Below, in pieces: positions 47,671-56,486 of a stretch of 64,000 nt of DNA. Source of the DNA: Massilia soli (GTDB lineage Bacteria; Pseudomonadota; Gammaproteobacteria; Burkholderiales; Burkholderiaceae_D); contig NZ_JAFBIL020000003.1 of NCBI RefSeq assembly GCF_016809835.1, positions 310,001 through 374,000 on the forward strand, written 5' to 3'. The notes beneath the pieces were generated by a model. It was given only the letters and a program-made list of their open reading frames with translations, was not told the origin of the DNA and did no database searches. The position numbers and the translations under genes were made by a program. The stretch's first letter is position 1; each line of letters begins with the position of its first letter.

Positions 47671-50078
47671 ATGCCGTGCTGGCCCCGGTCGAATGCTTCC
47701 ACTGCGGTTTGCCGGTCGCGCCGGGCACCAGCTGGGAGGTGGCGATCGACGCGGTGCCCCGCCCAATGTGCTGCCCCGGCTGCGCCGCGGTGGCCCAGGG
47801 CATCGTCGATGCGGGCTGCGGCATCTATTACAACGCGCGCACCGAGTTTGGCGCGCGTGGCGCAGACATTGCGCTGGTGCCGGCCGAGCTGGCGCTGTAT
47901 GACGAGCCGCCCGCCGCCGAAGGCGGCATTGCCGACGCCGTGTTTTCGGTCGAGGGTATCCGCTGCGCGGCCTGCGTCTGGCTGATCGAGCGCAAGGTGG
48001 CGCGCTTGCCGGGCGTGCTGTCGGCCGAGATGAACGTCGCCACCGAGCGGCTGTCGGTGCAGTGGCAAGCCGGCGCCTGCCGCGCCAGCGACATCCTGCT
48101 GGCGCTGCGCCAGGTCGGCTACACGGCGTGGCCGCACGATCCGGCGCGCCACGGCGAGCAGCTCGAAAAGGCGCGCAAGAAGCTGTTCCGCCAGCTGTTC
48201 ATCGCGGGCCTGTCGATGATGCAGGTGATGATGTACGCGGTTCCGGTGTACCTCGCCACCGACGGCACCATGGACGCCGACATGACGGCGCTGATGCACT
48301 GGGCCTCGCTGCTGCTGACGCTGCCTGCGGTGCTGTACTCGGCGCAGCCGTTCTTCCGCGGCGCGTGGCTGAACCTGAAGCAGGGCATGCCGGGCATGGA
48401 CGTGCCGGTGGCGCTGGGCATCGGGGCGGCGTTTGCGGGCAGCGTCTGGTCGGTGCTGCGCGGCGCCGGCGACGTCTGGTTCGACTCGGTGACGATGTTT
48501 ATCTTCCTGCTGCTGGGCAGCCGCTACCTGGAACTGGTGGCGCGCCGCAAGGCGGCGCAGGCGCTCGAAAAGCTGCAGCACGCGCTGCCGGCGTCGGCGC
48601 TGCGCATGCCCGGCTATCCGCAGGTGCGCGAGACCGAAGTTGCCGCCGCGGCGCAACTGCGCGAGGGCGACTTCATCCTGGTGCGCCCGGGCGACGCGCT
48701 CGCCGCCGACGGCGTGATCGTCGAAGGCGCCACCGAGCTTGACCTGGCGCTGCTGACCGGCGAGAGCCGCGCGCAGGAGCGCAAGGTGGGCGACGACGTG
48801 CCGGGCGGCGCCGTCAACGCCGGCCAGGCCGTGGTGCTGCAGGTCGTGCGCGGCGCGCGCGACAGTACCTTGGCGCGCCTGGTGGCGCTGGTGGAGCGCG
48901 CCGGCCAGGCCAAGCCGCGCCTGGCGCTGTGGGCCGACAAGGTCGCCGCCTGGTTCGTCGCGGCATTGCTGGCGCTCGCGGTGCTGGTGTTTGTCGGCTG
49001 GCAGCTGACCGACCCGTCGCGCGCATGGGAAGTGGCCATCGCGGTGCTGGTGGTGTCGTGCCCGTGCGCGCTGTCGCTGGCCACGCCAAGCGCGCTGGCG
49101 GCGGCGACCGACATGCTGGTGCGGCGCGGGGTGCTGGTGGTACGCCCGCACGTGCTCGAAACGCTGCACCGCGCCACCCATGTCGTATTCGACAAAACCG
49201 GGACGCTCACCGAAGGCAAGCCGATGCTGCGCCGCGTCAGCGTGTTCGGGCCCGAGTCGCGCGAACGCTGCCTGCAGCTGGCGGCGGCGCTCGAACAAGC
49301 CAGCGCGCATCCGCTTGGCGCGGCGATTCGCGCAGCAAGCAGCGCACCGGCGCTGGAGGCGCTTGAACTGACCAGCGTGATGGGGCAGGGCCTTGAAGGC
49401 CGTATCGACGGCCGCGCCTACCGCCTTGGCAGCGCGCGCTTCGTCATGGCGGCGTGCGGCCTGGCCGCACCTGCCGACGGCGCCTGCATGACGGCCGTCT
49501 ACCTGGGCGATTGCTCCGGCGTGCTGGCGCGCTTCGAGCTCGATGACGCGCTGCGCGCCGATGCGCTGGCGCTGGTGCGCCAGTTCCAGCGCGCCGGCAA
49601 GGAAGTCATCTTGTTAAGCGGCGACCAGCAAGGCGTCACCGACGCCATCGCTGGCGAACTTGGGATCGCCCGCGCCCTTGGCGGCCAGCTCCCGGCCGAC
49701 AAGCTGGCCTTTGTGCAGGCGCTGCAGGCCGACGGCGCGGTGGTGGCGATGGCCGGCGACGGCATCAACGACGCCGCGGTGCTGTCGGCGGCCGACGTGT
49801 CCTTCGCCATGGGCGGCGGCGCCGCGCTGGCCCAGCTGAACGCCGACTGCGTGCTGCTCGGAGGCCGCCTGGCAGCCCTGGGCGAGGCGGCCAGCACCGC
49901 CGCGCGCACGCTTGCCGTGATCCGCCAGAACCTGGCCTGGGCCACGGTCTACAACCTGGTGGCGATTCCCGCCGCCGCATTCGGCCTGCTCAATCCGTGG
50001 ATGGCCGGCGTCGGCATGTCGCTGTCGTCCGCCGTGGTGGTCATCAATGCGCTGCGCCTGCGGCGCGCGAAAGTATAA
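47667..50078 (+). CDS. ccoI: CcoI copper-exporting P-type ATPase
   Basis: P1B-type ATPase of 803 residues that moves copper across the inner membrane for cbb3 oxidase assembly. The N-terminal cysteine-rich region (CFHCGLPV...CCPGCAAV) is characteristic of CcoI/FixI. It is followed by a heavy-metal-associated domain with CAAC (near 101-104) and membrane helices including the CPC metal site (VVSCPCALSLATP, near 466). The phosphorylation motif DKTGTLTEG and the hinge GDGINDAAVL complete it. The start at 47667 overlaps the preceding stop; the same frame is open to 47376 only as an overlap with the upstream gene. ccoS begins directly after its stop. Confidence 0.95.
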   Translation: MNAVLAPVECFHCGLPVAPGTSWEVAIDAVPRPMCCPGCAAVAQGIVDAGCGIYYNARTEFGARGADIALVPAELALYDEPPAAEGGIADAVFSVEGIRCAACVWLIERKVARLPGVLSAEMNVATERLSVQWQAGACRASDILLALRQVGYTAWPHDPARHGEQLEKARKKLFRQLFIAGLSMMQVMMYAVPVYLATDGTMDADMTALMHWASLLLTLPAVLYSAQPFFRGAWLNLKQGMPGMDVPVALGIGAAFAGSVWSVLRGAGDVWFDSVTMFIFLLLGSRYLELVARRKAAQALEKLQHALPASALRMPGYPQVRETEVAAAAQLREGDFILVRPGDALAADGVIVEGATELDLALLTGESRAQERKVGDDVPGGAVNAGQAVVLQVVRGARDSTLARLVALVERAGQAKPRLALWADKVAAWFVAALLALAVLVFVGWQLTDPSRAWEVAIAVLVVSCPCALSLATPSALAAATDMLVRRGVLVVRPHVLETLHRATHVVFDKTGTLTEGKPMLRRVSVFGPESRERCLQLAAALEQASAHPLGAAIRAASSAPALEALELTSVMGQGLEGRIDGRAYRLGSARFVMAACGLAAPADGACMTAVYLGDCSGVLARFELDDALRADALALVRQFQRAGKEVILLSGDQQGVTDAIAGELGIARALGGQLPADKLAFVQALQADGAVVAMAGDGINDAAVLSAADVSFAMGGGAALAQLNADCVLLGGRLAALGEAASTAARTLAVIRQNLAWATVYNLVAIPAAAFGLLNPWMAGVGMSLSSAVVVINALRLRRAKV

Positions 50079-50240
50079 ATGGAAGCGCTGTTCCTCCTCA
50101 TCCCCCTCAGCCTGATCGTCGTCGCGGTGGCCGGCTGGATCTTCTTCGGCGCCTCCGACAGTGGCCAGTTCGACGACCTCGATGGCCCGCCGCTGCGCCT
50201 GCTGCAGGACGACGACTCGATTCCGCCAAAGATGCACTGA
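50079..50240 (+). CDS. ccoS: CcoS cbb3 oxidase maturation protein
   Basis: Small membrane protein of 53 residues beginning [19 protein letters not shown], one membrane helix with its N-terminus outside, then [18 protein letters not shown] and an acidic tail. The W-x-x-x-x-A-x-x-x-GQFDDL pattern is the CcoS/FixS signature. The ATG abuts the ccoI stop. Characterised homologues help insert haem and copper into CcoN. Confidence 0.93.
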   Translation: MEALFLLIPLSLIVVAVAGWIFFGASDSGQFDDLDGPPLRLLQDDDSIPPKMH

Positions 50241-50251
50241 TCTGGCCGGTT

Positions 50252-50265
50252 TTGATTCACATCAA
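50252..50265. promoter_or_regulatory. FNR box upstream of ccoNOQP
   Basis: TTGATTCACATCAA is a perfect FNR/Anr site 69 bases before the ccoN start. TAACCT (50288-50293) could be the -10 at class II spacing. It gives the structural oxidase genes their own oxygen-controlled promoter, separate from hemN-ccoI-ccoS. Confidence 0.92.
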
Positions 50266-50334
50266 GGATTTTTGAGGTTCAGAAACCTAACCTTGAGTCT
50301 GTCATCAATTTCATTGCAATCCAGGAGAAGCATT

Positions 50335-51762
50335 TTGGACACAGGTCTCAATTACAACTACAAGATCGTCCGGCAGTTTACGATCGCCACCGTTGTCTGG
50401 GGCGTCATCGGCATGCTGATGGGCGTGATCATCGCGGCCCAGCTGGCGTGGCCGGCGCTGAACTTCGACACCCCGTGGCTGACCTACGGGCGCCTGCGTC
50501 CGCTGCACACCAACGCGGTGATTTTCGCGTTCGGCATCTGCGGCCTGTTCGCCACCTCGTATTACGTGGTCCAGCGCACCTGCCAGGTGCGGCTGTTCTC
50601 GGACAAGCTGTCGGCCTTCACCTTCTGGGGCTGGCAGGCGGTGCTGGTCGCCGCCACCATCTCGCTGCCGATGGGCTTCACGCGCGGCAAGGAGTACGCC
50701 GAACTCGAATGGCCGATCGCGATCCTGATCACCGTGGTGTGGGTGGCGTACGCCGTGGTGTTCTTCGGCACGCTGCTCAAGCGCAAGGTCAAGCACATCT
50801 ATGTGGCCAACTGGTTCTTCGGCGCCTACATCCTGGCCGTCGCGGTGCTCCACGTGGTCAACGGCATGGCGATCCCGGTGTCGGCGATGAAGTCGTACTC
50901 GGTGTATTCGGGCGTGCAGGACGCGATGATCCAGTGGTGGTACGGCCACAACGCGGTCGGCTTCATCCTGACCGCGGGCTACCTCGGCATGGTCTACTAC
51001 TTCATCCCGAAACAGGCCGAACGCCCGGTGTATTCGTACCGCCTGTCGATCGTCCACTTCTGGGCGCTGATCTTCACCTACATGTGGGCCGGCCCGCACC
51101 ACCTGCACTACACCGCGCTGCCCGACTGGACCCAGTCGATCGGCATGGTGTTCTCGCTGATCCTGCTGGCGCCGTCATGGGGCGGGATGATCAACGGGAT
51201 CATGACGCTGTCGGGCGCCTGGCACAAGCTGCGCTCCGACCCGATCCTGAAATTCCTGATCGTCTCGCTGTCGTTCTACGGCATGGCCACCTTCGAGGGC
51301 CCGATGATGTCGATCAAGACCATCAACTCGCTGTCGCACTACACCGACTGGGGCATCGCCCACGTCCATGCCGGCGCGCTTGGCTGGGTAGGCTTCATCA
51401 CGATGGGATCGATCTACTACCTGGTGCCGCGCCTGGCCGGCAAGACCAGCATGCACAGCACCCGCCTGATCGACCTGCACTTCTGGGTCGCGACCATCGG
51501 CATCGTGCTGTACATCGCCTCGATGTGGATCGCCGGCGTGATGCAGGGCCTGATGTGGCGCGCGGTGAACCCGGACGGCACCCTGACCTATACCTTCGTC
51601 GAAGGCGTCAAGGCGACCTTCCCGTACTACGTGATCCGGTTCGGCGGCGGTCTGCTGTACCTGTCCGGCATGCTGATCATGGCCTACAACACCTGGATGA
51701 CGATGCGCGACACCGTCAGCGTCGATGCGCGCATCCCGGCGCTCAATCCGATTCACGCTTAA
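50335..51762 (+). CDS. ccoN: cbb3 cytochrome c oxidase subunit I
   Basis: Catalytic subunit (475 residues, about 12 membrane helices) holding the haem b and haem b3-CuB centres where O2 is reduced. Haem/copper ligand regions are visible: [15 protein letters not shown] near the start, [11 protein letters not shown] for CuB, and [15 protein letters not shown], then [17 protein letters not shown] late. The start is an unusual TTG at 50335 with AGGAG eight bases upstream (ATT at 50332 is the other option). No ATG is near, and the resulting length fits the family. It is the first gene of ccoNOQP under its own FNR box. Confidence 0.96.
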   Translation: MDTGLNYNYKIVRQFTIATVVWGVIGMLMGVIIAAQLAWPALNFDTPWLTYGRLRPLHTNAVIFAFGICGLFATSYYVVQRTCQVRLFSDKLSAFTFWGWQAVLVAATISLPMGFTRGKEYAELEWPIAILITVVWVAYAVVFFGTLLKRKVKHIYVANWFFGAYILAVAVLHVVNGMAIPVSAMKSYSVYSGVQDAMIQWWYGHNAVGFILTAGYLGMVYYFIPKQAERPVYSYRLSIVHFWALIFTYMWAGPHHLHYTALPDWTQSIGMVFSLILLAPSWGGMINGIMTLSGAWHKLRSDPILKFLIVSLSFYGMATFEGPMMSIKTINSLSHYTDWGIAHVHAGALGWVGFITMGSIYYLVPRLAGKTSMHSTRLIDLHFWVATIGIVLYIASMWIAGVMQGLMWRAVNPDGTLTYTFVEGVKATFPYYVIRFGGGLLYLSGMLIMAYNTWMTMRDTVSVDARIPALNPIHA

Positions 51763-51780
51763 CCCTGCAGGAGCTCTTTC

Positions 51781-52395
51781 ATGAAATTTTCCCACGAGTG
51801 GATCGAGAAGAATCCATGGCTGCTGATCGGGCTGGTGGTGCTGGTGATTTCCATCGGCGGCCTGGTCGAGATCGTCCCGCTGTTCTTCCAGAAGTCGACC
51901 ACGGAGCCGGTGGCCGGCCTGAAGCCATACTCGCCGCTGCGGCTGGTCGGGCGCGACGTCTACATCCGCGAAGGCTGCTACAACTGCCACTCGCAGATGA
52001 TCCGCCCGTTCCGCGCCGAGACCGAGCGCTATGGCCACTATTCGGTCGCCGGCGAATTCGTCTACGACCATCCGTTCCAGTGGGGCTCGAAGCGCACCGG
52101 CCCGGACCTGGCCCGCGTGGGCGGGCGCTACAGCGATGAATGGCACCGCGCCCACCTCGATAATCCGCGCGACCTGGTACCGGAATCGAACATGCCGTCG
52201 TACCCGTGGCTGGCCACGGCCGAACTGGTGCCCTCCGAGGTGACGGCCAAGATGCGCGCGATGAAGACCCTCGGCGTGCCGTACTCCGACGAAGACATCG
52301 CCGCTGGTCCCGGCCAGCTGCAGGGCAAGACCGAGCAGGACGCGCTGATCGCCTACCTGCAGGGACTGGGAACCCAGATCAAGACAAGGAACTGA
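51781..52395 (+). CDS. ccoO: cbb3 oxidase subunit II, monohaem cytochrome c
   Basis: Membrane-anchored monohaem cytochrome c of 204 residues that passes electrons to CcoN. One N-terminal membrane helix (about 15-35) is followed by a periplasmic domain with a single CxxCH (CYNCHSQM, C66-H70) and a probable methionine ligand in the late segment ([10 protein letters not shown]). It starts 18 bases after ccoN, in the conserved ccoNOQP order. Confidence 0.97.
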   Translation: MKFSHEWIEKNPWLLIGLVVLVISIGGLVEIVPLFFQKSTTEPVAGLKPYSPLRLVGRDVYIREGCYNCHSQMIRPFRAETERYGHYSVAGEFVYDHPFQWGSKRTGPDLARVGGRYSDEWHRAHLDNPRDLVPESNMPSYPWLATAELVPSEVTAKMRAMKTLGVPYSDEDIAAGPGQLQGKTEQDALIAYLQGLGTQIKTRN

Positions 52396-52396
52396 C

Positions 52397-52585
52397 ATGG
52401 CACTCGAACAGATTTTTGACAGCGCAAGCAGCGTGATGACGGTGATCAGCTTCACCACCTTCCTCGGCATCTTGCTGTGGACCTTCGTCCTGCGGCGCGG
52501 CCGCGACTTCGACGCCCAGGCGGCGCTGCCGTTCGCCGACGCCGAAGCGGACGCGATGCACGCGCGGGAGAATGGCAATGGCTGA
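52397..52585 (+). CDS. ccoQ: cbb3 oxidase subunit IV
   Basis: Small single-helix membrane protein of 62 residues between ccoO and ccoP, starting one base after the ccoO stop. One helix (about 12-32, VMTVISFTTFLGILLWTFVL) is followed by an RRGRDFDAQAALPF motif typical of CcoQ. It is thought to stabilise the complex. Its 3' end overlaps the ccoP start by eight bases. Confidence 0.93.
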   Translation: MALEQIFDSASSVMTVISFTTFLGILLWTFVLRRGRDFDAQAALPFADAEADAMHARENGNG

Positions 52586-53516
52586 TTTCACCAACGGGTT
52601 CTGGGACCTGTACATTTCGATCATCACGATCCTGTCGATCGCCGGCTGCGCCATCCTGCTGTGGTCGCAGTCGGTCCACAAGGTCAAATCGGCCGACGAC
52701 GCGGTCGGCACCACCGGCCACGTGTGGGATGACGACCTGACCGAGCTCAATACGCCGATGCCGCGCTGGTGGATGTGGCTGTTCTACATCACCATCGTGT
52801 TCGCTCTGGTGTACCTGGTGCTTTACCCGGGACTGGGCAGCTACGCCGGAAAGCTTGGCTGGCAGTCGAGCGGCGAATACCAGCAGGAGCTGAAACTGGC
52901 GCAGGCCGAATACGGGCCGCTGTTCGCCAAATACGCCAGCCAGGACCTGCAGGCAGTCGCTGCCGACCCGCAGGCCCGGGCCATCGGCGAACGCCTGTTC
53001 CTGACTTACTGCGCCCAGTGCCACGGCTCGGACGCGCGCGGTTCCAAGGGCTTCCCGAACCTGACCGACGGCGACTGGCTGTATGGCGGCTCGCCATCGG
53101 TCATCAAGGCCACCATCATGCAGGGCCGCGCCGGCCACATGCCGCCGATGGGTGCGGCGGTCGGCTCCGAGAAGGACATCGAAAACGTGGCGCACTACGT
53201 CAAGAGCCTGTCCGGTTCCACCGCCGACCCGATCAAGACCGCCTTTGGCAAGAGCAAGTTCGCAGCCTGCGTGGCCTGCCATGCCGCCGGCGGCACCGGC
53301 AACACCGCGCTGGGCGCGCCCAACCTGGCCGACAAGGTGTGGCTGTATGGCGGCAGCGCCGAGACCATCATGGAGACCATTCGCAAGGGCCGCAGCAACA
53401 GCATGCCGGCGTTTAGCGACTTCCTCGGCGAACCGAAAGTGCATGTGCTGGCAGCCTATGTGTGGGGCCTGTCGAATCCTACCCAGGCGAGCAAGCCCGG
53501 ACTGGCGCAAAAATGA
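52578..53516 (+). CDS. ccoP: cbb3 oxidase subunit III, dihaem cytochrome c
   Basis: Dihaem c-type subunit of 312 residues that accepts electrons from soluble cytochromes. The N-terminus has two membrane helices (about 8-28 and 60-80) joined by a TGHVWDDDLTELNTPMPRWW segment typical of CcoP. Two CxxCH sites lie in the periplasmic part (CAQCH from 145, CVACH from 231). The ATG at 52578 was preferred over 52572 because GGGAG is then seven bases away. The stop overlaps the ccoG start (ATGA). Confidence 0.96.
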   Translation: MADFTNGFWDLYISIITILSIAGCAILLWSQSVHKVKSADDAVGTTGHVWDDDLTELNTPMPRWWMWLFYITIVFALVYLVLYPGLGSYAGKLGWQSSGEYQQELKLAQAEYGPLFAKYASQDLQAVAADPQARAIGERLFLTYCAQCHGSDARGSKGFPNLTDGDWLYGGSPSVIKATIMQGRAGHMPPMGAAVGSEKDIENVAHYVKSLSGSTADPIKTAFGKSKFAACVACHAAGGTGNTALGAPNLADKVWLYGGSAETIMETIRKGRSNSMPAFSDFLGEPKVHVLAAYVWGLSNPTQASKPGLAQK

Positions 53517-54886
53517 AAGACGCAGCACCAACCGAACATGTGATCCGGATGTATGCCAAGCGCGAGGAAATCTACCCGCGCGAGGCCAAGGGACGCTACG
53601 CGACCCTGCGCTGGGTCTGTGTCTGGCTCACGCAAGTGCTGTTCTACGGCCTGCCATGGCTGCAGTGGAACGGACGCCAGGCGGTGCTGTTCGACCTCGG
53701 CGCGCGCAAGTTCCACATCTTCGGGCTGGTGCTGTGGCCGCAGGACTTCATCTACCTGGCGGCGCTGCTGATCATCAGCGCGTACCTGCTGTTTCTGGTG
53801 ACCGCGATGGCGGGGCGCGTGTGGTGCGGGTTCGCCTGCCCGCAGACCGTCTACACCGAAGTGTTCATGTGGATCGAGCGCAGAATCGAAGGCGCCCGCA
53901 GCGCGCGCATCCGGCTCGACCGCCAGCCGTGGACCGTGCAGAAGGCCGCCCGGAAGGCCGCCAAGCACCTGGCCTGGGGCGCGGTCGCGCTGTGGACCGG
54001 CATCACCTTTGTCGGCTACTTCACCCCGATCGACACCTTGCTGGCGTCGATCGCGGTGCTGGCGCTGGGGCCGTGGGAATCGTTCTGGGTGCTGTTTTAT
54101 TCGCTGGCCACGTACGGCAATGCGGGGTGGCTGCGCGAACAGGTCTGCAAGTACATGTGCCCGTATGCGCGCTTCCAGAGCGCGATGTTCGACAAGGACA
54201 CCCTGATCGTCACCTACGATACGGCGCGCGGCGAACCGCGCGGCGCCCAGGCCAAGGGCGACTGCATCGACTGCAGCATGTGCGTGCAGGTGTGCCCGAC
54301 CGGGATCGACATCCGCAACGGCTTGCAGTACGAGTGCATCGGCTGCGCCGCCTGCATTGACGCCTGCAATATGGTGATGGACAAGGTCGACCGGCCGCGC
54401 GGCCTGATCCGCTATTCGACCGAGCATGCCATGCGGCAGGGCTGGACGCCGCGCGAGATCACCGCGCGCGTGCTGCGGCCGCGCGTGCTGATCTACACCG
54501 CCCTGCTGGCGCTGATCGTGGCCGGCGTGCTGACGTCGCTGGCGCTGCGCACGCCCCTGAAGATGGATGTGATCCGCGACCGCGGGTCGATGGGGCGCGA
54601 GGTGGACGACGGCATGATCGAAAACGTCTACCGCCTGCAGGTGATGAATACGTCCGAACAGGCGCATACCTTCCGGATCGGCGTGGCCGGCATCGACAGC
54701 ATCAGGCTGGAAACCCCGGCCGAGGTCAGGATCGATGGCGCCACCACGCGCGCGGTCCCGGTGATGGTGCGGATCGACCATGCGACCGGCGTCAAGGGCT
54801 CGAACCCGATTACGTTCACCCTCGAGGCGCTCGATGATCCCGGGCTGCGCGTTGAAGAGAAGGCCGTGTTCCTCGTGCCGAAATAA
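53513..54886 (+). CDS. ccoG: CcoG/RdxA iron-sulfur membrane oxidoreductase
   Basis: Membrane protein of 457 residues with about five helices, polyferredoxin cysteine clusters (CIDCSMCVQVCPTGI and CIGCAACIDACNMV) and further cysteines in GFACPQTVYTE and KYMCPYARFQ. A C-terminal Ig-like domain follows. Characterised CcoG reduces Cu(II) to Cu(I) for cbb3 assembly. The start overlaps the ccoP stop, so it is translated with the structural subunits. The frame is open upstream to 53462, but only by overlap with ccoP. Confidence 0.94.
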   Translation: MKDAAPTEHVIRMYAKREEIYPREAKGRYATLRWVCVWLTQVLFYGLPWLQWNGRQAVLFDLGARKFHIFGLVLWPQDFIYLAALLIISAYLLFLVTAMAGRVWCGFACPQTVYTEVFMWIERRIEGARSARIRLDRQPWTVQKAARKAAKHLAWGAVALWTGITFVGYFTPIDTLLASIAVLALGPWESFWVLFYSLATYGNAGWLREQVCKYMCPYARFQSAMFDKDTLIVTYDTARGEPRGAQAKGDCIDCSMCVQVCPTGIDIRNGLQYECIGCAACIDACNMVMDKVDRPRGLIRYSTEHAMRQGWTPREITARVLRPRVLIYTALLALIVAGVLTSLALRTPLKMDVIRDRGSMGREVDDGMIENVYRLQVMNTSEQAHTFRIGVAGIDSIRLETPAEVRIDGATTRAVPVMVRIDHATGVKGSNPITFTLEALDDPGLRVEEKAVFLVPK

Positions 54887-54898
54887 CTGGAGAACTGG

Positions 54899-55432
54899 AT
54901 GAACCCCAAGCTGAACAAGCAGGCGGCCGGCGAGCGCCCCTGGTACACGCATCGCTGGCCATGGCTGTTGATGCTCGGCCCGGCGCTGGTGCTGGTGGCA
55001 GGCGGCTACACCGGCTACCTGGCGGTCACCCGCGAAGACGCGGTCGTGGTCGACGACTATTACAAGAAGGGCAAGGCGATCAACCAGGACCTGCGGCGCG
55101 ACAAGGTGGCCAGCAGCATGCAGCTGGCATTCTCGGCGCGCCACGATCCGTCGGCCGGCACCCTGGCCGGCACCCTGGCCGGCAGGGGCCAGCCGCTGAC
55201 AGCGCCGTTCCGGATCCGCCTGGCCCACTCGACCCAGCCGCACAAGGACATGGTGCTCGATGCCGTGCCGGGACCGGACGGCCGCTTCAGCGTGCCCTTG
55301 CCGCTGCTGGAACAGGCGCGCTGGCGCGTGGTGGTCGAAGGACTCGACAACGACTGGCGGCTGGCCGGCACCTGGCAATGGCCGCAGCAGCGCGCGCTGG
55401 CGTTGCGCGCCGACCCGGAGGCTGTGCAATGA
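54899..55432 (+). CDS. ccoH: FixH/CcoH-family cbb3 assembly protein
   Basis: Single-pass membrane protein of 177 residues with a periplasmic beta domain. The N-terminal helix (about 21-45) is followed by the family signature DDYYKKGKAINQDL. FixH/CcoH proteins bind CcoN during cbb3 assembly and are needed for stability. GGAG precedes the ATG. The segment GTLAGTLAG contains a small internal repeat. Its stop overlaps the start of the following 80-residue gene. Confidence 0.9.
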   Translation: MNPKLNKQAAGERPWYTHRWPWLLMLGPALVLVAGGYTGYLAVTREDAVVVDDYYKKGKAINQDLRRDKVASSMQLAFSARHDPSAGTLAGTLAGRGQPLTAPFRIRLAHSTQPHKDMVLDAVPGPDGRFSVPLPLLEQARWRVVVEGLDNDWRLAGTWQWPQQRALALRADPEAVQ

Positions 55433-55671
55433 GGAAGGGAATGCTGAAGCTGGCGATGGTGGTGCTGTGGCCGTCGTTCATGGCTGCGGTGCTGGCCGAG
55501 GGCTTGTTCTTTTCGATCTTCGACCCGGGCCAGCTGCCCCTTGCCGGGGGCTTGAGCCCGATGGCGATCTACAGCGCCGGATTTTTCGGTTTCTGGTCGC
55601 TGGGCGCGCTGGCCAGCATGCTGACTTATTACCTGGTCGCGGTGCCGGGCGACCACAACCCGCCGATCTGA
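55429..55671 (+). CDS. small two-helix membrane protein at end of cco operon
   Basis: 80-residue protein beginning MRKGMLKLAMVVLWPSFM. It has two predicted membrane helices (about 8-30 and 46-70) and a short C-terminal tail (VPGDHNPPI). Its ATG overlaps the ccoH stop (ATGA), so it is translationally coupled and the last gene of the cco operon. I recognise no named family. Position argues for a role in cbb3 assembly or stability, but this is inference only. Confidence 0.78.
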   Translation: MRKGMLKLAMVVLWPSFMAAVLAEGLFFSIFDPGQLPLAGGLSPMAIYSAGFFGFWSLGALASMLTYYLVAVPGDHNPPI

Positions 55672-55685
55672 GCCGCCCGGCTCAG
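55668..55685. terminator. perfect hairpin spanning both convergent stop codons
   Basis: CTGAGCCG (55668-55675) and CGGCTCAG (55678-55685) form an 8-base stem around CC. The stem contains the TGA of the 80-residue gene and, on the other strand, the TGA of fnr. There is no T tract; it may act as a shared transcription end or a roadblock. Confidence 0.5.
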
Positions 55686-56446
55686 TTCATCGGGCTGCAC
55701 ACCTCGGTGCCGGCCGCCAGCGCCTTCAGGTGCGGGCCGTTGAGCAGGCTCACTTCGCGCTTGTCGACCGCGATCCAGCCCTGCTTCTTAAAGCGCGACA
55801 GCAGGCGGCTGACGCTTTCGATGGTCAGCCCGAGGTAGTTGCCGATGTCTTCACGCGACATGCGCAGCTGGAAGCTGTGCGGCGAATAGCCGCGCGCCGC
55901 ATAGCGCGCCGACAGGTTAATCAGGAACACCGCGAAGCGCTGCTCGGCGCGCATGTTCCCCAGCAGGAGCATGACATTTTGCTCACGCGTGATCTCCTGG
56001 CTCATGATGCGGTGGAAGTGGCGCAGCAAGGTCGGCACTTCGCCGAACAATTCTTCAAGGCGCGTGAACGGGATCTCGCACACTTCGCTGTCTTCGAGCG
56101 CCACGGCGTCGCACTGGTGGCGGTCGCCGCTGATCGCATCCATGCCGAGCAGTTCGCCGGCCATCTGGAAGCCGGTGATCTGCTGCTCGCCGGCCGCGTT
56201 GACCTGGTAGGTCTTGAAATGCCCGAATCGGATCGCGTACAGGTTGCGGAACGGCTCGCCCATCTGGTAGAGCCGCTCGTCGCGCACCAGCCGGCGGCGC
56301 TTGCCGATGATCTTGTCGAGGCGCGTGATGTCCTCGTCATCGAGTCCCATCGGCAGGCACAACTGGTGCATGCTGCAGCCGGCGCAACTGGCTTTCAGCG
56401 CGCTGACGGTGATGGGTTCCGCTACGTAGGTCAGGGGTTGGGGCAT
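55682..56446 (-). CDS. fnr: FNR/Anr-type oxygen-sensing regulator
   Basis: Transcription factor of 254 residues that senses oxygen through an oxygen-labile [4Fe-4S] cluster. The four cluster cysteines expected for FNR are present: C21, C24, C30 (SCAGCSMHQLC) and C123 (SEVCEIPF). An effector-type beta-roll, a dimer helix and a helix-turn-helix follow, with recognition helix ESVSRLLSRF (E-xx-SR pattern), specific for TTGAT half-sites. In the absence of oxygen it should bind the three perfect FNR boxes at 40992, 43766 and 50252. It lies convergent with the cco operon and downstream of rhlE. No FNR box is seen before its own gene. Confidence 0.95.
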   Translation of the reverse strand: MPQPLTYVAEPITVSALKASCAGCSMHQLCLPMGLDDEDITRLDKIIGKRRRLVRDERLYQMGEPFRNLYAIRFGHFKTYQVNAAGEQQITGFQMAGELLGMDAISGDRHQCDAVALEDSEVCEIPFTRLEELFGEVPTLLRHFHRIMSQEITREQNVMLLLGNMRAEQRFAVFLINLSARYAARGYSPHSFQLRMSREDIGNYLGLTIESVSRLLSRFKKQGWIAVDKREVSLLNGPHLKALAAGTEVCSPMN

Positions 56447-56486
56447 GGAAATTTCCGTTGGGCTTGCAGAGCACCATTATAAGGCG

